Shown: one piece after another, positions 1 to 8,759 of the stretch
Position numbering within the stretch: position 1 is the stretch's first letter
How the letters are laid out: every line of letters begins with the position of its first letter
Notes under the pieces: generated by a model
The model's input: the letters and a program-made list of their open reading frames with translations, nothing else
Told to the model about the DNA's origin: nothing
Database searches by the model: none
Program-made: the position numbers and the translations under genes
From: Paenibacillus sp. J2TS4
Lineage (GTDB): Bacteria > Bacillota > Bacilli > Paenibacillales > NBRC-103111
Length of the DNA: 64,000 nucleotides
Direction of reading: 5' to 3'
NCBI RefSeq assembly: GCF_018403245.1
Contig: NZ_BOSH01000005.1
Location: 186,001-250,000, forward strand

Positions 1-2793
1 TTGCTGGAACGAAAGCGGCAAAGGCATCACCGCTTCAAAGCAAGCAAAGGCGGCCAACACGATCGCCGGGATGAGCACGCCGTCGATTCGCCCCGCTGCG
101 GTTAGCGAAATGGCTGCGACCAGCATGAGCCACATCGTCAGATGCGACATGCCGGCCATAGCCCCGCCCGTGCAGGCGGCAAGCCGGTTCTGTGTGGTCT
201 GAAGCCCGTCCAGGCGAGACTGGATGCGCTCCATGCGCTCTTCCCTGTCTCGAATCTGGCCATAGACGACCAACGCAGACAGCCCGGTGACAAGATCGGA
301 AGTTTCTTCATACATTTCCGATCGAGCCTGAACGAGCCTGGCTCCGCTTTGGCGTCCCAGCTGATGACTGAGCCAAGGGACGAGGAGGCCGGCCAGCAGC
401 AGCATGCCAACAAGCAGTAAGCCAAGCTCGAGCCGCACATTAGCCAGAAGCACGAAGCCGAGCAGCAGCGTGAACAAGGCGACAAGCGGCGGTGCAATAA
501 TGCGCAAATACAAGTTCTGCAGCTGCTCCACGTCGCTAATGACCGAGCCGAGCAAATCCCCGCTTCGTCTGTTCTCAAGGAGCCAAGCTCCTCTCGGCTC
601 CAATCGTTCATACAGCCATACCCGCAGATGCTTCAAAATGCGAAAGGTTAGATCATGCGATACGAGCCGCTCTACATAGCGGGCTACTCCCCGCGCGATG
701 CCAAAAAACCGTACGCCAACAATGGGCACGTAAAGCAGCAGCACCGTTTCCGGACGCAACGCAGCTTTGGCAATCAGATAGCCCGAGGTGCCCATCAGGC
801 CTACATTCGCCGCCACTGTCGCCATCCCAAGCAGCACGGCGAGAGCCGCCCACCATTTGTAAGGCCAGACGAACTGAAGCAGGCGGGCAAACGTCCTCCA
901 GCTGCTTGGCGCTGCTGGCTGCGGGTTGGAGGCTGCCTCTGCAGCCAAAGATGGGAGCTGCTCCGTTCCGGCCGCATGCAGATCAACAGCCGCCAAATGC
1001 GCCTTCTTCAGGGCGCCAGGCTTCATCGCCGACTCTTCCAGCAGCTCTTGCGACGATTCCAAGACCGTTTCCGCATGAACCGCTTGAATCATCTGGGCGT
1101 ACAGCCCGCCGGCAGCGAACAGTTCTTCCGCAGTGCCGGCTTCGGCCAGTTGCCCTTCCGCAAGAACCACGATCCGGTCCGCTTCGCGAATCGTGCTCAG
1201 CCGGTGCGCCACCGTGATGGACGTGCGGCCTTGCAGCAGCGGCTCCATCCCTTTCGTCACGGCTGCTTCATTCGCGAGATCGAGCCCGTTCGTCGGCTCA
1301 TCCATCAGGAGCAGCGGCGAATCCCGGAGCAAAGCTCGCGCAATGGCCAGCCGCTGCGCCTGTCCGCCCGACAGCCGCACCGCTTCCCCCAGCATCGTGT
1401 TGTAGCCCTGCGGCAGGACGGAAACAAAGGCATCTGCCTGAGCCGCTTCGGCTGCCGCCATCATCTCCGCATCGCTCGCTTCCGGCCGGCTTAAGCGAAT
1501 GTTGTCGCCAACCGTCCCGTGAAACAGATGAATTCGCTGCGACACTACCGACAGCTGACTCCGCCACCAGCGGATGGATAGCTGCGACATCTCGACACCG
1601 TCAATATACAGGTGTCCCTCCGTCGGCTTGATGAAGCCTTGCAGCAGATCGAGCAGCGTGCTTTTGCCCGCACCGGTCGGTCCCACGATAGCGACCCGTT
1701 CTCCCGGCTCTATCGTCAAGGAAAAATTGGACAGCGCCGGTCGATCCGCTCCGGGATAATGGACACTGACTCCTTCGAACCGGATCTGGTAGCCTTCCCG
1801 CTTCGGCGGCAGCTGCAGGCCTTCTTCCTGCTCAACCCATCCCATAGACTCGGTGTTCAGAATATGAAAAATCCGCTCCGCCGCCGTCACTCCATTCATT
1901 CCGGCATGAAATTGCGTGCCGAGCGTTCGAATCGGCGTATAGAACTCCGGTGCAAGCAGCAGCACAAGAAAAGCCGCTTCAAAACCAATTTCTCCTTCAA
2001 TCAGCCGCAGCCCAAGAAAAACGGCTACGATGGCAGTGCTAAGAGCTGCGAACAGTTCCATGACGAGCGCAGACAAAAAGGCAAGCCGCAGCGTGCTCAT
2101 GGTCGAGCGCCAATGCTCTTCGCTTATTCGGGAAATGATCTCGATCTGTGCTTTGCTGCGGTTGAACATTTGGAGCGTAGGCAGCCCGCGCAAAATTTCA
2201 TGAAAATGTCCGCCCAATCGGCCAAGCAGAAGAAATTGCTTGTCTGTTCTGGCTTTAGCCGCTTTTCCGATCAAAATCATCAGCAGCACCAAGAGAGGCA
2301 GCGTAATCGCTAATACAAGCGCAGAAATCCAGTCCGTTCCGGCGACAAGGAAGAAGACAGCGGCAGGAATAAAAGCGGAAAGCGCCACCTGGGGCAAATA
2401 CTTCGCCAAATAGTTTTCCAGATGCTCGACGCCTTCATAAACCGTGCCGATCAATTCCCCGCTCCGTTCGCCCTTTCCATAGTTGGGACCGAGCTCTGCC
2501 AGCTTGCGGAGCAGACGATTGCGCAAATCACTCTTGATCCGCTGGGCCATTTGCGTAGAGGTGTATTCACCGGCTGTATGAAGCACCGAACGGGCCGCGA
2601 TGATGCCGAGCAGAACGAGCAGCAGCGGCCATAACGAAGCCAGGTCTCGTCCGCCGAGAAATGCCCCGTCCGCGATCCTGGCTAAATAGATGGCTTGAAA
2701 GATAAGAAGGACCCCGCCCGCCGTCCCGGATAGAACGCTCGCCACAAACAGCTTGCGGGTGTCTTTTACTTGCTGAAACAGTTTTTTTATCAT
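1..2793 (-). CDS. cydDC: Fused thiol-reductant ABC exporter CydDC (3' end outside window)
   Basis: Heterodimer-type ABC exporter of cysteine/glutathione needed to assemble cytochrome bd, here with both halves in one chain. The frame is open from ATG 2793 to the window edge (931 codons). The first half (about residues 1-600) has a membrane domain, Walker A GPTGAGKST near 371 and signature LSGGQAQRL near 473, and resembles CydD. A second membrane domain starting near residue 630 (GVRFFGIARGVARYVERL) resembles CydC. No stop lies between the halves, so this is a true fusion, while Bacillus subtilis and E. coli use two genes. It starts 11 bp after cydB and is the last visible gene of the cyd operon. 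The second nucleotide-binding domain is outside the window. Confidence 0.93.
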   Translation of the reverse strand, partial: MIKKLFQQVKDTRKLFVASVLSGTAGGVLLIFQAIYLARIADGAFLGGRDLASLWPLLLVLLGIIAARSVLHTAGEYTSTQMAQRIKSDLRNRLLRKLAELGPNYGKGERSGELIGTVYEGVEHLENYLAKYLPQVALSAFIPAAVFFLVAGTDWISALVLAITLPLLVLLMILIGKAAKARTDKQFLLLGRLGGHFHEILRGLPTLQMFNRSKAQIEIISRISEEHWRSTMSTLRLAFLSALVMELFAALSTAIVAVFLGLRLIEGEIGFEAAFLVLLLAPEFYTPIRTLGTQFHAGMNGVTAAERIFHILNTESMGWVEQEEGLQLPPKREGYQIRFEGVSVHYPGADRPALSNFSLTIEPGERVAIVGPTGAGKSTLLDLLQGFIKPTEGHLYIDGVEMSQLSIRWWRSQLSVVSQRIHLFHGTVGDNIRLSRPEASDAEMMAAAEAAQADAFVSVLPQGYNTMLGEAVRLSGGQAQRLAIARALLRDSPLLLMDEPTNGLDLANEAAVTKGMEPLLQGRTSITVAHRLSTIREADRIVVLAEGQLAEAGTAEELFAAGGLYAQMIQAVHAETVLESSQELLEESAMKPGALKKAHLAAVDLHAAGTEQLPSLAAEAASNPQPAAPSSWRTFARLLQFVWPYKWWAALAVLLGMATVAANVGLMGTSGYLIAKAALRPETVLLLYVPIVGVRFFGIARGVARYVERLVSHDLTFRILKHLRVWLYERLEPRGAWLLENRRSGDLLGSVISDVEQLQNLYLRIIAPPLVALFTLLLGFVLLANVRLELGLLLVGMLLLAGLLVPWLSHQLGRQSGARLVQARSEMYEETSDLVTGLSALVVYGQIRDREERMERIQSRLDGLQTTQNRLAACTGGAMAGMSHLTMWLMLVAAISLTAAGRIDGVLIPAIVLAAFACFEAVMPLPLSFQQ

Positions 2794-2804
2794 AATCTGT
2801 ACCC

Positions 2805-3815
2805 TTAATAATCCAGGTGATCGGATGCACTGACCCGCTTGCGGAATACCCAATAAGTCCATGCTTGGTAAGCCAGCACAAACGGAATGACGGTAACGGC
2901 AACAACGGTCATTACTTTTAACGTGTACGTATTGGACGCCGCGTTATAAATGGTCAGGTTCCAGTCGGGATTTAGCGACGAAATCATGACGTTCGGGAAT
3001 AACAGCATAAACACGGTAATCGTCGATAAAACAATCGTCGCTCCGGTCGCGACAAACGCCCACCCGTCACGTCCGGCTTTGATGAAGAAATGGACAGACA
3101 GCAAAGACATCCCCGCCAATATCGGGATCATCCCGGGATTGATCCCGTGAGCGGTAAACATTTCTGTCTCAAAATAGCTCAGGATGACGAACAGGAACAT
3201 GACCGCACTCGTCCAGGCTCCGATTTTGAGCGCAACTCCGCGCGCCTTCTCGCGCAATTCTCCTTCTGTCTTTAACGACAGGAACAAAGCGCCGTGCAGC
3301 AGGAACAGAAGCACAATGCTGGCACCCGCCGTTAGGGAATAGAGGGAAATTAAATCCCAGAATGTCCCGACGTAATTCATATTCTGGTCGATCGGGACGC
3401 CCTTCATTAAGTTGGCCAGTGCGACTCCCCACAGCAGAGGAGGCAGCAGACTGCCGAAGAAGATGACCCAATCCCAAGTATTGCGCCATCGGGGATTATC
3501 GACCTTGCTGCGAAATTCGAAGGCTACCCCGCGCCCGATTAGCGCGAGCAGCATCAAGAAAAGCGCCATATAGAACCCGCTGAACAAAGTGGCATACCAA
3601 TTCGGGAAAGCGGCGAACATGGCGCCCCCGGCAGTGATCAGCCACACTTCGTTGGCATCCCAGAACGGACCGATCGTATTGATCAGCACCCTGCGCTCCG
3701 TATCGGTCTTGCCGATGAATCTGGACAGCATTCCTACGCCGAAGTCAAAGCCTTCGAGAAAGAAAAATCCGACGAACAGAACAGCAATTAATATAAACCA
3801 TAAGGTTTCCAACAT
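2805..3815 (-). CDS. cydB: Cytochrome bd ubiquinol oxidase subunit II
   Basis: Membrane subunit of the quinol:O2 oxidoreductase bd, paired with CydA. The 336-residue length is typical. The N-terminus (LWFILIAVLFVGFFFLEGFDFG) is the family hallmark, followed by the conserved region NEVWLITAGGAMFAAFPNWY and about eight hydrophobic segments. It lies between cydA (64 bp upstream) and cydDC (11 bp downstream) on the same strand, so it is read as part of one operon. The Shine-Dalgarno is weak: a GAGG lies about 14 nt before ATG 3815. Identity is clear from the sequence and the neighbours. Confidence 0.96.
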   Translation of the reverse strand: MLETLWFILIAVLFVGFFFLEGFDFGVGMLSRFIGKTDTERRVLINTIGPFWDANEVWLITAGGAMFAAFPNWYATLFSGFYMALFLMLLALIGRGVAFEFRSKVDNPRWRNTWDWVIFFGSLLPPLLWGVALANLMKGVPIDQNMNYVGTFWDLISLYSLTAGASIVLLFLLHGALFLSLKTEGELREKARGVALKIGAWTSAVMFLFVILSYFETEMFTAHGINPGMIPILAGMSLLSVHFFIKAGRDGWAFVATGATIVLSTITVFMLLFPNVMISSLNPDWNLTIYNAASNTYTLKVMTVVAVTVIPFVLAYQAWTYWVFRKRVSASDHLDY

Positions 3816-3879
3816 GAATATCGTTTCGCCTCACTTTCACTTCTTCGTTAATCAGGCGGGTGAATCACGGCACCGTCCA

Positions 3880-5277
3880 CTACAGCGAAGCCATATGCGT
3901 CTGATTGGCTTGATCCGAAACGCCTGAAGTCTCGGATTCCTGGTGATCCACACCTTTAACCACTTCGCGTTTGACCAGGTATATAAAGATGGCCGCCAAT
4001 ATTCCATACACCAACGTAAACCCGATTAAGGTGGTAGCGACCATTCCGCTGGAGACGAGCGGCGATACACCGGCTTCGGTCTTCTGCAGACCAAAGACAA
4101 TCCATGGCTGACGGCCCACCTCGGTCATAATCCAGCCCGCCGTATTAGCGATAAACGGCAGTGCCATAGCGGGCAGCATCCATTTTAAGTAAAGGCGATA
4201 TTTTTCCAAGCGCCCCCGTACAACGGCTATCGTGCCAAACAAGCCGAGCAGCAGCATGGCTACTCCTGCCGCCACCATGATCCGGAAGCTCCAGAACGTC
4301 GTCCGCACAGGGGGAATATAGTTGCCCGGACCGTATTTGGCTTCATACTCCGCCTGTAAATCCAGCATGCCCGGCACGCTTCCATACAGCTGGTTGTAGG
4401 ACAATATGCTGAGCGCATAAGGAATGTCTATCTGAAAATGGTTCTCCTGATTCTTCGTGTCGATCGCAGCGATCACTGTCCAGGGGGCGCTTTCTCCGCT
4501 TGTATGCCAGAGCGCCTCGGAAGCCGCCATTTTCATCGGTTGGGACTTCATTAAATGCTGCGCTTGATCATGTCCGGCAATAGCCGTCAGCAGGCTGGAC
4601 ACCAGGGTCAGAATGATGCCGATGGAGAACGATATTTTGAACAACTCGGTCTGCTGGCGGCGCAATATTTTGTAAGCACTGATCCCTGTAACGAACAGCG
4701 CTCCCGTTGCCAGTGCCCCGAAAATGACGTGCGGGAACTCGACCCACAGCTGCTTATTCCCTAGCAGAGCGAAGAAATCCGTCATTTCTGCGCGGCCATT
4801 CACGATCTCAAATCCAACAGGCTCCTGCATGAACGCATTCGCGCTCAAAATCCAGAAGGCCGACAGCGTAGCCGACAGAGCCACGATCCAAATACAGGCC
4901 AGATGCAGCTTTTTGGACAAGCGTTCCCAGCCGAAGATCCAAATGCCAAGAAAGGTGGACTCCAGAAAAAACGCCACCAACGCTTCCACGGCAAGGGGTC
5001 CCCCAAATACAGCGCCGACAAACCGGGAATAATCCGCCCAGTTCATCCCGAACTGAAATTCCTGCATAATTCCCGTGACAACGCCAACGGCAAAGGTCAA
5101 GAGAAAGATCCGAGCCCAAAATTTGGTCATCTGCTTGTATTTATCATCTTTTTTGAAGACGTACATAGTTTGCATGAATGCGATCAAGTAAGCCAGCCCG
5201 ATCGATAACGGCACGAATAAAAAGTGATAGATGGTTGTAATGCCGAACTGCCATCTTGCTAGTTCCAATGCTTCCAC
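3880..5277 (-). CDS. cydA: Cytochrome bd ubiquinol oxidase subunit I
   Basis: Haem-bearing subunit of cytochrome bd oxidase in the cytoplasmic membrane. The N-terminus LELARWQFGITTIYHFLFVP carries the conserved haem b595 histidine region; the GRQPW motif and a short Q-loop, usual in Bacillales, are present. The frame is open further upstream to a TTG at 5340, but I place the start at GTG 5277 because AAGGAG (5286-5291) lies 8 nt before it and the extra N-terminal residues are not family-like. This gives 465 aa. It is the first gene of cydA-cydB-cydDC and is preceded by a well-formed anaerobic/redox operator. Confidence 0.95.
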   Translation of the reverse strand: MEALELARWQFGITTIYHFLFVPLSIGLAYLIAFMQTMYVFKKDDKYKQMTKFWARIFLLTFAVGVVTGIMQEFQFGMNWADYSRFVGAVFGGPLAVEALVAFFLESTFLGIWIFGWERLSKKLHLACIWIVALSATLSAFWILSANAFMQEPVGFEIVNGRAEMTDFFALLGNKQLWVEFPHVIFGALATGALFVTGISAYKILRRQQTELFKISFSIGIILTLVSSLLTAIAGHDQAQHLMKSQPMKMAASEALWHTSGESAPWTVIAAIDTKNQENHFQIDIPYALSILSYNQLYGSVPGMLDLQAEYEAKYGPGNYIPPVRTTFWSFRIMVAAGVAMLLLGLFGTIAVVRGRLEKYRLYLKWMLPAMALPFIANTAGWIMTEVGRQPWIVFGLQKTEAGVSPLVSSGMVATTLIGFTLVYGILAAIFIYLVKREVVKGVDHQESETSGVSDQANQTHMASL

Positions 5278-5298
5278 AGTATCAGCTCCTTTTAACTT

Positions 5299-5352
5299 CC
5301 AACTCATTATAAACCGACGCCATTTTGCAATGTGTGACAAATATCACACATT
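5299..5352 (-). promoter_or_regulatory. cydA promoter with Fnr/Rex-type operator
   Basis: A perfect TATAAT (-10) lies at 5306-5311 on the minus strand, with no good -35. A perfect inverted repeat with 9-bp arms, AATGTGTGA-N6-TCACACATT, lies at 5329-5352. If +1 is 7 nt below the -10 (5299), the dyad centre is at -41.5, the class II activator position used by CRP/Fnr proteins. The TGTGA-N6-TCACA core fits both the Bacillus Fnr and the Rex consensus. The geometry favours an activator, but a Rex repressor is not excluded. The protein gene is not in the window. Confidence 0.75.
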
Positions 5353-5456
5353 TACTTGAAAAGTATGAACTTTTGATCAATATTTAGCAAAATAACAAGA
5401 ACATCCCGACTGCTGGGGCTCCTGTAGAATAAATGCCCGGAAATCCTTGCACGAAC

Positions 5457-5589
5457 AAGGCTCCTTATGATGGATTGTCCTGTCATAAGAAGCCTTATTG
5501 GATGACGGGGCTTGCAGCCGCATGGGCCGAAGACAACTCCCGCATATTTGTAGTTTGAACAGCTTGCAAGATTCCTTCATTAATGAAGG
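5457..5589. other. Two strong hairpins between cydA promoter and pseudogene
   Basis: In the 300-bp gap upstream of cydA there is a 14-bp stem with one mismatch (arms 5457-5470 and 5483-5496) and a perfect 16-bp palindrome CCTTCATTAATGAAGG at 5574-5589. Neither is followed by a clear T-run, so they are not simple terminators. A cysteine-rich ORF of 67 codons covers this stretch, but the hairpins account for much of it and it has no family-like content, so I do not call it a gene. Confidence 0.4.
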
Positions 5590-5943
5590 CTCTTTAATAT
5601 TTTTTTCATTTGTGCTTCAAGCAGCCTGATATTGAACGGTTTGGCAATATACTCATCGACGCCGGCCTCGTCCGAGTAAACCATCCCTTCATCCGTTTTA
5701 TTATTGGACATCATGATAATAATATATTTCTTATTGTCAGGCATCCGGCGGAGCTCATGAAGGACTAGATTCACTCGATGGATGAATGGATATAAATACG
5801 AGCGTGAACGCGTTTTTATAACGCATCATGTTAGCTGCTCGCATATTAAACAGATGTTTTAACAAGGCTTCGTCATTTAAATCTTGTTCATGGAGTAATT
5901 CCAAGACAGGTAATTGAATCCTTCCCAAATTTGACGCCTCCAT
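5580..5943 (-). pseudogene. Remnant of a GGDEF/response-regulator protein
   Basis: Two overlapping short frames read as parts of one decayed gene. The upstream frame (5943-5755) ends in a GGDEF-like start (RYKNAFTLVFISIHPS). The downstream frame (5774-5580) is the C-terminal half of a receiver domain, including the conserved lysine in VDEYIAKPFNIRLLEAQ. The catalytic GGDEF loop and the receiver phospho-acceptor aspartate are missing, so an internal deletion plus a frame change has occurred. The parent was probably a diguanylate cyclase with a C-terminal receiver. No function is expected now. Confidence 0.55.
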
Positions 5944-6045
5944 ATTTACCGGTGGTGTTATCGTATCTATGTATGTTCCACAATATTATATAAAATAAAA
6001 TCACATCTATATACACTAACAATTCTGACTGAACAGATTATGAAC

Positions 6046-6241
6046 TATATAAATTGAACTAAAGAATGTGTAGATCATGGAGTGGAGAAAGAAAGATGCT
6101 TCCAGGGCGAGTTTTGGCTTTGTATTCCTACCATCCGAAGGCCCATCCAATAAATAAGGAATACAAAACAAGATGTTTGAAGCTTCGGAGGCACTTTCCT
6201 TCGGAACAGAATGATCGCTTTCTTTAGTACCACATATATAG
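6046..6241. repeat. MITE-like dispersed repeat, copy A
   Basis: A 196-bp unit that matches the reverse complement of 16658-16854 along its whole length. Its ends are inverted (ACTAAAG ... CTTTAGT) and lie in TATATA-rich sequence. Internal inverted repeats around TTTGTATTCC/GGAATACAAA give it a folded structure. It encodes nothing convincing; a 144-codon frame across it exists only because of the repeat. Copy A differs from copy B mainly in the terminal 40 bp (the outer GGC/GCC is lost), so A looks older. Confidence 0.7.
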
Positions 6242-6458
6242 TTACATAAAAACACAGGCCTGAATGGCAGATTGAAGGCGGCTATGAAGCCGAATGTAAT
6301 TTCTTCTTCGGGCTGCGCGGACCTTTCGTTCCGGAAATCGAAGATATTATTGTCGGTCAAGTGGCACAATCGATGCGGGGAATAAACAATGTAAATCAAA
6401 ACCTGAATCCGTCCGAATAATGCGCATTTCTCTTTAAAATCCCCGAACAATAACCTAA

Positions 6459-6484
6459 CCCCTCATAGGCTATGAGGGGTTTTT
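6459..6484. terminator. Intrinsic terminator below the 173-aa gene
   Basis: Perfect 10-bp arms CCCCTCATAG/CTATGAGGGG are followed on the plus strand by TTTTT. It lies 20 bp below the stop of the minus-strand gene at 6504 and can fold in either direction. The T-run is better on the plus strand. Confidence 0.6.
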
Positions 6485-6503
6485 CGCGCGGTGTTTTCTT
6501 TAT

Positions 6504-7025
6504 CTAATTTTCTATTATTACAAAATCTTGCGGATGGGCTCGAATATACGTGCTGATCATTTGCAAGCTGTGCGGAGCGAGTTCAAGGAATCGTGCAAAT
6601 AAATGACTGACTGCGTTTTGCAGTTCGTTATCCTGCTCCAGGTCTTTATAGGTAGCGTCACTAATCGATACTCTCCGCCTGTGATTACTTGCCTCCAGAA
6701 CCTCTTTCGTCTCTACCAGCAAATGCATCATGGAACTATCGCCAAAGAAGCGCAAACCACCTGTTACCCCCGACCAGTACCCCGGTTTATCCAACAAGTA
6801 GGATATCCAAGTATAGTACTCAACTGCCGAGTTCTTGGCATGGTCGTACAAGACTCTGAACATACATAATGCCTGTTGTCCTTTATTAAGCCGAGATATG
6901 GCTTCTGTTTTTACCGCCATCTCTTTTCCCCGAATTTGCAGGAGGGTTGGTTCCATGCAGGCCCATCCAAGACTGTCGTCATCCAATGAATCGAATTCCT
7001 GCTTTTTCATAGCTACTAACGTCAT
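6504..7025 (-). CDS. Conserved hypothetical protein, probable TetR target
   Basis: A soluble 173-residue protein I do not recognise, with no signal peptide, membrane segment or clear motif. The start ATG 7025 follows AAAGGAG at 8 nt. The protein has mixed alpha-helical character with an aromatic-rich centre (EYYTWISYLLDKPGYWSG). The gene sits directly downstream of a TetR gene on the same strand, and a 20-bp site almost identical to one in the tetR promoter lies just before it (7042-7061). It is therefore probably under that repressor. Function is not assigned. Confidence 0.7.
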   Translation of the reverse strand: MTLVAMKKQEFDSLDDDSLGWACMEPTLLQIRGKEMAVKTEAISRLNKGQQALCMFRVLYDHAKNSAVEYYTWISYLLDKPGYWSGVTGGLRFFGDSSMMHLLVETKEVLEASNHRRRVSISDATYKDLEQDNELQNAVSHLFARFLELAPHSLQMISTYIRAHPQDFVIIEN

Positions 7026-7041
7026 TTAGTCACTCCTTTTT

Positions 7042-7061
7042 TTGACTAACACGAATGTCAA
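7042..7061 (-). promoter_or_regulatory. Putative TetR operator before the 173-aa gene
   Basis: The 20-mer on the minus strand, TTGACATTCGTGTTAGTCAA, has symmetric ends (TTGAC/GTCAA) and matches the tetR upstream site at 7748-7767 in 18 of 20 positions. A shared dyad-like element before both genes is the usual pattern for a local TetR repressor. Confidence 0.55.
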
Positions 7062-7080
7062 TATTAAGGGCAAAAAATTT

Positions 7081-7728
7081 CTATTTTATAACTGCCAAAG
7101 CCGACTCGATCACTTGGTCTAAAGCGCTCTTTAGCTGCTTCTTTATCTCCGGTTCCGAGGTTCCGTGTGCGATGAGATCTTGCTGCAGCTTATTTAAATA
7201 ATTCATCCCTTGGGATACCGCTCCCCAGAATTGCATCGCCATTAGACTTGCGTCCCCGCGACGGATCGTCTCCTGGTCCATGCCCCTTACAATGGCTTGC
7301 GCCATCGGCTGCATGAAGCTCTTCGCCCACTCCAGCGGAGAAAATGATTCATCCGTATACAAGTAATGCACGTCCATACTGATTCGCATGTAGAAGAGGG
7401 AGACCGCAGGCTCCTCCAGAACTTGGTCGCAAACTACCCGCGCATACCTATTAAACAGTTCAAATACGGAGCCCTCTTGCTCAAAATGAGACTCTGTAAA
7501 ACGTTGGGTCCTATCCATCATATACTCGTAAAGTTCGCGGAACAAGGCTTGCTTATTCTTGAAGTAATGGTAGACTAATCCCCGTGCCAGACCCGCTCGT
7601 TCCGCTATTTCACCAATCTCTGATGCCGCATAGCCTTTTTCTGCATAAACGAGAATAGCAGCCTGCATAATCTCTTGTGTCCGCTGCTTGCGAATCTCTT
7701 CATTTTGTTCTTTCGTACGTGGTGACAT
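7081..7728 (-). CDS. TetR/AcrR family transcriptional regulator
   Basis: Ligand-responsive repressor. The N-terminal helix-turn-helix is clear (about residues 10-57: QEIMQAAILVYAEKGYAASE, then LARGLVYHYFKNKQALF), followed by an all-helical ligand domain of about 150 residues. I start at ATG 7728 (215 aa), which has a GAGGG site just upstream. The longer frame from 7770 would translate through the putative operator at 7748-7767. The gene is followed by a small hypothetical gene with the same operator, so it probably represses itself and that gene. The ligand is unknown. Confidence 0.88.
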   Translation of the reverse strand: MSPRTKEQNEEIRKQRTQEIMQAAILVYAEKGYAASEIGEIAERAGLARGLVYHYFKNKQALFRELYEYMMDRTQRFTESHFEQEGSVFELFNRYARVVCDQVLEEPAVSLFYMRISMDVHYLYTDESFSPLEWAKSFMQPMAQAIVRGMDQETIRRGDASLMAMQFWGAVSQGMNYLNKLQQDLIAHGTSEPEIKKQLKSALDQVIESALAVIK

Positions 7729-7747
7729 GATGAATCCCTCTTTTTCA

Positions 7748-7767
7748 TTGACATTCATGTTAATCAA
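7748..7767 (-). promoter_or_regulatory. Putative TetR autoregulatory operator
   Basis: TTGACATTCATGTTAATCAA has the symmetric pattern TTGA-N4-CATG-N4-TCAA and lies 20 bp above the chosen tetR start. Its near-copy lies before the downstream gene (7042-7061, inverted). This supports the later tetR start. Confidence 0.55.
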
Positions 7768-7804
7768 CATAATAAAAGGAAATCAAACTCTTGTCAATAT
7801 TAAC

Positions 7805-7866
7805 CGGGGCTAGAGCGCTAGCTCCCCTATATGAAACGACCCACCCAGCATAGGCCAGGTGGATCG
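7805..7866 (-). terminator. Tandem hairpins below rlmA-like gene
   Basis: Two hairpins follow the minus-strand stop at 7878: 9-bp arms with one mismatch (7837-7845 with 7858-7866), then GGGG-CTAG/CTAG-CT-CCCC (7805-7826). The U-run after the first is modest (TTTCATATAG). They probably end the rlmA-like transcript before the tetR promoter. Confidence 0.45.
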
Positions 7867-7877
7867 TTCGGAACTAT

Positions 7878-8759
7878 TTATTTTTTCCGTCCAAGTAAGA
7901 CGGCAAAGTCAAAGGTAATCTCAGCTTGTTTCATATCTGTTATTCTCTTTATATCCTCTTCGGATATTCCCCAAGATAGTGGGGTCATATGAATCAAATG
8001 TTCAAGATTTGCCTGGTCCAAAGCTGCTCCATATTGAATGTGCTGAGTATCCACCAGCTTAAAATTCCTTCTAAAATGCTCCACAATATTTTCATTCGAA
8101 TAGGCATCTCTGGCGGACGATTTGTCAAACCTCTCTCTTAACTCTTGAAGATGCCTGCTCTCGGGAATAACCTTGATGACCATTCCATCGTCCACAAGCA
8201 TTCTCTGAAACTCGGAATAATTGGATGGGGATAATATATTCAGGATTATGCGAAAAGACTGATCAGCGAACGGACACTTAGCGAGATCGGCAACGCACCA
8301 AATAGTTTCGGCTGGGGGACGTCTCCTCGAAGCCATATGGATTCCTTCTTTAGATATATCTATCCCTACACCCAGCAGGTGATCCTTCGCTTGTTCAACC
8401 AACTTTTGTTGAATATCGATTAAATGGGAGCCTTCCCCGCATCCGGCATCCAGTATCTTTAACATCTCATGGGTTGTGTCCAGCTCGGGCAAGATGATCT
8501 CGCAAATTCGGCTGATCAGCGGTTCGAAATATCCGCTTGCGCTTATTTGCCTTCGGGCTTCAAACATTCGTTTATCGTACTTGGTTCTGTGAGGACGGGT
8601 CAACCAGTTCACATATCCCCGCTTAGAGATATCGAAGCAATGATGATTCGAACAGATTAAGCTTGAGCTGTTAACATGAACGACTTTCATCGGCTTGGAG
8701 CATAGGGGGCATGCAAAAATCTGTTCATATTCGGAGAAATTGTTTGTATTCTCAAACAT
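7878..8759 (-). CDS. 23S rRNA (guanine-N1) methyltransferase, RlmA/TlrB family
   Basis: SAM-dependent methylation of a guanine in the 23S rRNA peptide-exit-tunnel region (G745 or G748 in E. coli numbering). In TlrB-type members this contributes to macrolide resistance. The N-terminal zinc finger is visible (CPLC near residue 17, then a second Cys/His pair near 36-42), followed by the family sequence GYVNWLTRPHRTKYDKRMFEARR. The SAM-binding motif is ILDAGCGEGSH near residue 103. The length of 293 aa is slightly above the family norm. The start ATG 8759 follows GAGGTG. It stands alone between two accessory genes. RlmAI and RlmAII subtypes cannot be separated from the sequence alone. Confidence 0.85.
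   Translation of the reverse strand: MFENTNNFSEYEQIFACPLCSKPMKVVHVNSSSLICSNHHCFDISKRGYVNWLTRPHRTKYDKRMFEARRQISASGYFEPLISRICEIILPELDTTHEMLKILDAGCGEGSHLIDIQQKLVEQAKDHLLGVGIDISKEGIHMASRRRPPAETIWCVADLAKCPFADQSFRIILNILSPSNYSEFQRMLVDDGMVIKVIPESRHLQELRERFDKSSARDAYSNENIVEHFRRNFKLVDTQHIQYGAALDQANLEHLIHMTPLSWGISEEDIKRITDMKQAEITFDFAVLLGRKK

Noticed and set aside
142..2634. Several plus-strand ORFs of 60-280 codons
   Set aside because: They are shadows of the GC-rich cydDC gene on the minus strand.
5377..5580. 67-codon cysteine-rich ORF
   Set aside because: It overlaps two strong hairpins, has no family-like sequence and no ribosome-binding site.
6016..6450. 144-codon minus-strand ORF
   Set aside because: It runs through MITE copy A and has no conserved features; the repeat accounts for its length.
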